DNA from: Bacillota bacterium
GTDB taxonomy: Bacteria; Bacillota; Clostridia; Peptostreptococcales; Anaerovoracaceae
Direction: 5' to 3'
Length of the DNA: 5,858 bases
Assembly: GCA_030527065.1 (NCBI GenBank)
Contig: JAUNBO010000116.1
Location: 1 to 5,858, forward strand
The position numbers and the translations under genes were made by a program. The notes beneath the pieces are model-generated. The model was not told the origin of the DNA, searched no databases, and saw only the letters and a list, made by a program, of their open reading frames with translations. Below are positions 5,838 through 5,858 of the stretch, in pieces. The stretch's first letter is position 1. Every line of letters begins with the position of its first letter.

Positions 5838-5858
5838 AAAATTTTCCTCCTTTTGATG
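5838..5858. other. Short 3' flank without terminator
   Basis: Only 21 bases follow the SLH stop. GAAAAATTTTC around the stop (5836-5846) is a small AT palindrome with no GC stem, so it is not a terminator. The operon may continue beyond the window. Confidence 0.6.

Noticed and set aside
5836..5846. AT palindrome at the SLH stop as a terminator
   Set aside because: It has no GC stem and no loop of useful size; too short for a rho-independent terminator.

Overview
The window looks like chromosomal DNA of a monoderm Firmicute, most likely a GC-rich member of the Clostridia (Oscillospiraceae or Lachnospiraceae type). The reasons are strong AGGAGG-type ribosome binding sites, a YknXYZ/MacAB-like exporter with separate ATPase and permease genes, no sign of an outer-membrane channel, and an S-layer-homology (SLH) protein. 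The genus cannot be fixed from sequence reading alone. The coding part is GC-rich (by eye about 60%); the 5' flank is visibly more AT-rich.

Layout: positions 1-272 form a non-coding flank with no confident gene. It holds a weak promoter-like extended -10 and a small candidate reading frame, both on the minus strand and pointing off the left edge. From 273 to 5837 there is one tightly packed plus-strand operon of four genes. (1) A membrane-anchored HlyD/MacA-like adaptor of 565 aa whose extracytoplasmic part is internally duplicated and which ends in a Met/Gly/Pro/Ser-rich tail. (2) A MacB/LolD-type ABC ATPase whose start lies inside the end of gene 1. (3) A MacB/FtsX-type permease starting one base after gene 2. 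(4) A secreted SLH-domain protein whose start is within or just after the end of gene 3. No terminator is visible in the 21 bases after gene 4.

Working model: ATPase and permease form a type VII ABC exporter (mechanotransmission type). The adaptor sits on the outer face of the membrane. The SLH protein is exported by its own signal peptide and probably bound to the cell-wall polymer. Co-translation suggests it is a wall-side partner or client of the exporter, but nothing in the sequence proves that. The substrate is unknown.

The most interesting points are the SLH gene locked into the exporter operon, the duplicated adaptor, a perfect 11-bp GC-rich hairpin inside the first codons of the adaptor gene, and the Gly-rich adaptor tail whose codons also form the ribosome binding site of the ATPase.
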